Source of the DNA: Pseudomonadota bacterium
GTDB lineage: Bacteria; Desulfobacterota; Syntrophia; Syntrophales; UBA5619
Direction of reading: 5' to 3'
DNA: 6,380 bases
Assembly (NCBI GenBank): GCA_018827585.1
Contig: JAHJXP010000280.1
Location: forward strand, 1 to 6,380
This document shows, piece after piece, positions 5,273 to 6,380 of the stretch. The position numbers were made by a program, and so were the translations under genes. The stretch's first letter is position 1. Each line of letters begins with the position of its first letter. Under the pieces are notes generated by a model that was not told the origin of the DNA, searched no databases, and saw nothing but the letters and a program-made list of their open reading frames with translations.

Positions 5273-5312
5273 TAGGGGTATGGAAAAAAGGGGTGACAGC
5301 GCCCTATTATTT
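5273..5312 (+). repeat. REP-like hairpin after ATPase 2, possible terminator
   Basis: AGGGG-TGACAG-CGCCCT (5289-5305), followed by ATTATTT, repeats the ACAGC-loop hairpin design of 182-209 and 1701-1721. An ATAGGGG at 5273-5279 provides an alternative left arm for CCCTAT (5302-5307). It begins directly after the TAA of ATPase 2 (5269-5271), so it can serve as its terminator. The epimerase remnant starts immediately after the T-rich tail. Confidence 0.55.
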
Positions 5313-5519
5313 GAAAGGATTGTCTTGAATGCGAGGAGCGCCGACGGTCAACCATTGGGCATCGTGTTGCGCTTGGGGGCCGTCTATGGTTCGCGTATCA
5401 AGGGGAATTATGAACGCCTGACACATGCCTTGAAATCTGATTGGTCCAGAGATAGGATCATGACTGCACTCATGGCCGAAGGCATCCCCTGCGGATCGGG
5501 AAGTTGCAGCGAAATCTAA
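5311..5519 (+). pseudogene. Chimeric remnant: NAD-dependent epimerase fragment joined to DegT fragment
   Basis: From 5311 the frame reads ERIVLNARSADGQPLGIVLR and then LGAVYGSRIKGNYERLTHAL. This is the middle of an extended-SDR NAD-dependent epimerase/dehydratase (the LRLxAVYGxxxxGN element). Without a frame break it then switches at about 5428-5432 to LKSDWSRDRIMTALMAEGIP and GSGSCSEI of a DegT-type aminotransferase, and ends at TAA 5517-5519. The open frame begins at ATG 5280, but its first ten codons are the hairpin repeat, so it is not a plausible gene start. Both parts belong to nucleotide-sugar pathways. The joint falls at a short shared CCTTGAAA/CCCTGAAA-like word, suggesting recombination at microhomology. 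Confidence 0.8.
5430..5518 (+). repeat. Second copy of the 89-bp DegT segment (see 1435-1523)
   Basis: It matches 1435-1523 in the same orientation with seven silent differences and ends where the reading meets TAA instead of TAT-CTG. The two copies lie 3,995 bp apart and could serve as a target for homologous recombination that would delete both ATPases and the Phd-RelE module. Confidence 0.9.
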
Positions 5520-5533
5520 CCACAATTTCTATC

Positions 5534-5562
5534 TTGCTTTTTATATCCGTTCAGGTATAAGA
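5534..5562 (+). promoter_or_regulatory. Putative higBA promoter and inverted repeat
   Basis: TTGCTT (5534-5539), a 16-nt spacer and TATAAG (5556-5561) form a promoter-like pair. Six bases later comes ATG 5568, the same -10 to start distance as for brnT and ATPase 2. TTTTATATCC (5539-5548) and GGTATAAGA (5554-5562) form an imperfect inverted repeat around GTTCA, a candidate operator for the HigA-type antitoxin across the spacer and -10. Confidence 0.45.
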
Positions 5563-5567
5563 TGCTC

Positions 5568-5936
5568 ATGACAAATCCAGAAGAAAAGCCACTCGCATGG
5601 TTGGGTAGCAGCAAAAAAGACTTGATGGCCCTGCCGATGGGTATTCGCAAGTTCTTTGGTCATGCCCTGGACTTTGCCCAACGAGGAGAGCGGCACGATG
5701 CAGCCAAAGTTCTTAAAGGATTCGGGGGCGCGGGTGTATTGGAGATCGTGGATAATGACCAGGGCGGCACGTATCGAGTGGTATACACCGTCAAGTTCAG
5801 GGAGGCGGTTTGCGTGTTGCATGTGTTCCATAAAAAGAGCAAGAGCGGCATCGCAACACCAAAGTTAGATATGGACATCATCCGCGAACGCTTGAAAATC
5901 GCGGAGAAACTGTCAAAGGAGATGCGGGATGAATAA
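5568..5936 (+). CDS. higB: HigB-like (phage Gp49-like) RelE/ParE-superfamily toxin
   Basis: A 122-residue toxin of the Gp49-like/HigB group, RelE-superfamily mRNA interferases that act with the ribosome. From ATG 5568 it reads MTNPEEKPLAWLGSSKKDLM, then the helix IRKFFGHALDFAQRGE and AAKVLKGFGGAGVLEIVDND (about 46-65). The core strands follow: YRVVYTVKFREAVCVLHVFH (about 69-88) and KKSKSGIATPK, all standard family blocks. A long C-terminal helix ends IAEKLSKEMRDE. An in-frame ATG at 5562 would add two residues; 5568 is preferred for its distance from the -10 TATAAG. The toxin gene precedes the antitoxin gene, as usual for higBA, and overlaps it by 8 bp. No sign of damage. Confidence 0.92.
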   Translation: MTNPEEKPLAWLGSSKKDLMALPMGIRKFFGHALDFAQRGERHDAAKVLKGFGGAGVLEIVDNDQGGTYRVVYTVKFREAVCVLHVFHKKSKSGIATPKLDMDIIRERLKIAEKLSKEMRDE

Positions 5937-6270
5937 GCGAATGATTGATGGCGTCGAAGTTGAGATTAGTTCCGGCAATGTCTTCGCCGACGTTGGCTTG
6001 CCCGATGCGGATAAACTGAAAATCAAATCGGGGCTCGTGATTGAGATCACCAAGGCGGTGCGCAATCTTGGCCTGTCGCAAGAGGAAGCCGGTCGCCGTA
6101 TGGGGTTGCCTCAACCCAAACTATCCGGCCTGCTCCGTGGCGATTTTTCCAACGTATCTGAACGGAAATTGATGGATTGCTTGAACCGGTTAGGCTACGA
6201 CATTGAGATCAAGGTCAGGCCGGCAACTGCGCCGGTTGGACATCTGATGCTGGCCATTAATTATAATTAA
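5929..6270 (+). CDS. higA: HigA-like XRE-family antitoxin
   Basis: A 113-residue antitoxin with an XRE/HTH_37-type helix-turn-helix. After a short N-terminal arm (MNKRMIDGVEVEISSGN) come VFADVGLPDADKLKIKSG (18-35) and a helix IEITKAVRNLGL. The HTH follows as LSQEEAGRRMGLPQPKLSGL (49-68), then LLRGDFSNVSERKLMDCLNR (68-87) and the closing strand GYDIEIKVRP (89-98). Antitoxins of this type bind HigB-like toxins and repress their shared promoter. The start at 5929 follows AAGGAG (5916-5921) at 7 nt and overlaps the toxin's end by 8 bp, so translation is coupled. The last 15 residues (after VRP) are longer than usual. It stops at TAA 6268-6270. Confidence 0.93.
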   Translation: MNKRMIDGVEVEISSGNVFADVGLPDADKLKIKSGLVIEITKAVRNLGLSQEEAGRRMGLPQPKLSGLLRGDFSNVSERKLMDCLNRLGYDIEIKVRPATAPVGHLMLAINYN

Positions 6271-6306
6271 CAGGGGGCAGTAAATGGGGGTCTCGTCAAA
6301 AGTCGT

Positions 6307-6380
6307 CATTCCCGCGTAGGCGGGAATCCAGAGATCGTGTAACTGCATAAAAATACTGGATTCCCGTTTTCACGGGAATG
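6307..6380. repeat. REP-like doublet of two inverted hairpins (cut by window end)
   Basis: The first unit (6307-6331) contains ATTCCCGC-GTAG-GCGGGAAT, an 8-bp stem with a 4-base loop. The second (6356-6380) contains ATTCCCGT-TTTC-ACGGGAAT. The two 25-bp units are inverted copies of each other (21 of 25 positions; CTGGATTCCCG and CGGGAATG are conserved) separated by 24 bp. This is the BIME/MITE-like design common between genes in many proteobacteria, often as a nested hairpin that protects or ends transcripts. Just before it, 6271-6293 is G-rich (CAGGGGGCAG and TGGGGG) and may be the start of another hairpin-family copy. Confidence 0.85.

Noticed and set aside
5280..5519. Intact 79-residue protein from ATG 5280
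   Set aside because: Its first ten codons are the hairpin repeat and the rest is two unrelated enzyme fragments. It has no ribosome site, so it is treated as a chimeric pseudogene.
6307..6380. CRISPR-like repeat at the window end
   Set aside because: Only two units, inverted with respect to each other and each self-complementary. This is a REP/BIME-type doublet, not a direct-repeat array.
1..6380. Integron cassette array
   Set aside because: Multiple toxin-antitoxin cassettes suggested it, but I found no attC-like sites with paired R'/R'' core sequences between modules, and genes lie in both orientations. The hairpins seen are shorter and of another design.

Overview
This is an accessory, heavily rearranged stretch of a bacterial chromosome. 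It mixes small intact selfish or stress-type modules with fragments of broken metabolic genes. The best guess for the organism is a Gram-negative, possibly deltaproteobacterial (Desulfobacterota/Syntrophales-like) lineage. This rests only on the combination of DUF4143 ATPases, S23-type fragments, REP-like hairpins with an ACAGC core and an ATTCCCGC/GCGGGAAT repeat doublet. No gene here fixes the taxonomy.

Layout. Bases 1-182 hold the end of a probable DUF433 antitoxin and a frameshifted, truncated DUF5615 PIN-like toxin. A 28-bp hairpin repeat (182-209) follows, then an intact brnTA toxin-antitoxin pair on the minus strand (736-241), then an exact second copy of the repeat (995-1022). A 22-bp inverted-repeat pair (793-814 / 980-1002) encloses non-coding, foldable DNA upstream of brnT. 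Bases 1122-1695 are a wreck of a DegT/DnrJ/EryC1/StrS sugar aminotransferase with an internal stop and a large internal deletion.

Bases 1833-3017 encode a complete AAA_14/DUF4143 ATPase behind a near-palindromic operator-like site. A truncated S23-type four-helix-bundle gene (3038-3166) meets an intact Phd/YefM-RelE-type module on the minus strand (3667-3163). After a 160-bp aminotransferase remnant (3781-3939), a second and divergent AAA_14/DUF4143 ATPase lies at 4042-5271 behind a strong promoter overlain by a direct repeat. Next come a hairpin repeat and a chimeric remnant (epimerase fragment joined to a second copy of the DegT segment, 5311-5519). An intact higBA-type module follows (5568-6270), and a REP-like doublet reaches the end of the window.

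Three intact toxin-antitoxin modules, one decayed one and two intact DUF4143 ATPases sit among at least five broken genes. Genes that promote their own retention or act in stress or defence have stayed intact, while ordinary cargo has been eroded. The modules appear to be independent transcription units with their own promoters. Several of these promoters place the -10 element exactly 6 nt before the start codon, which suggests leaderless mRNAs. I found no integrase, transposase, CRISPR array, tRNA or rRNA.
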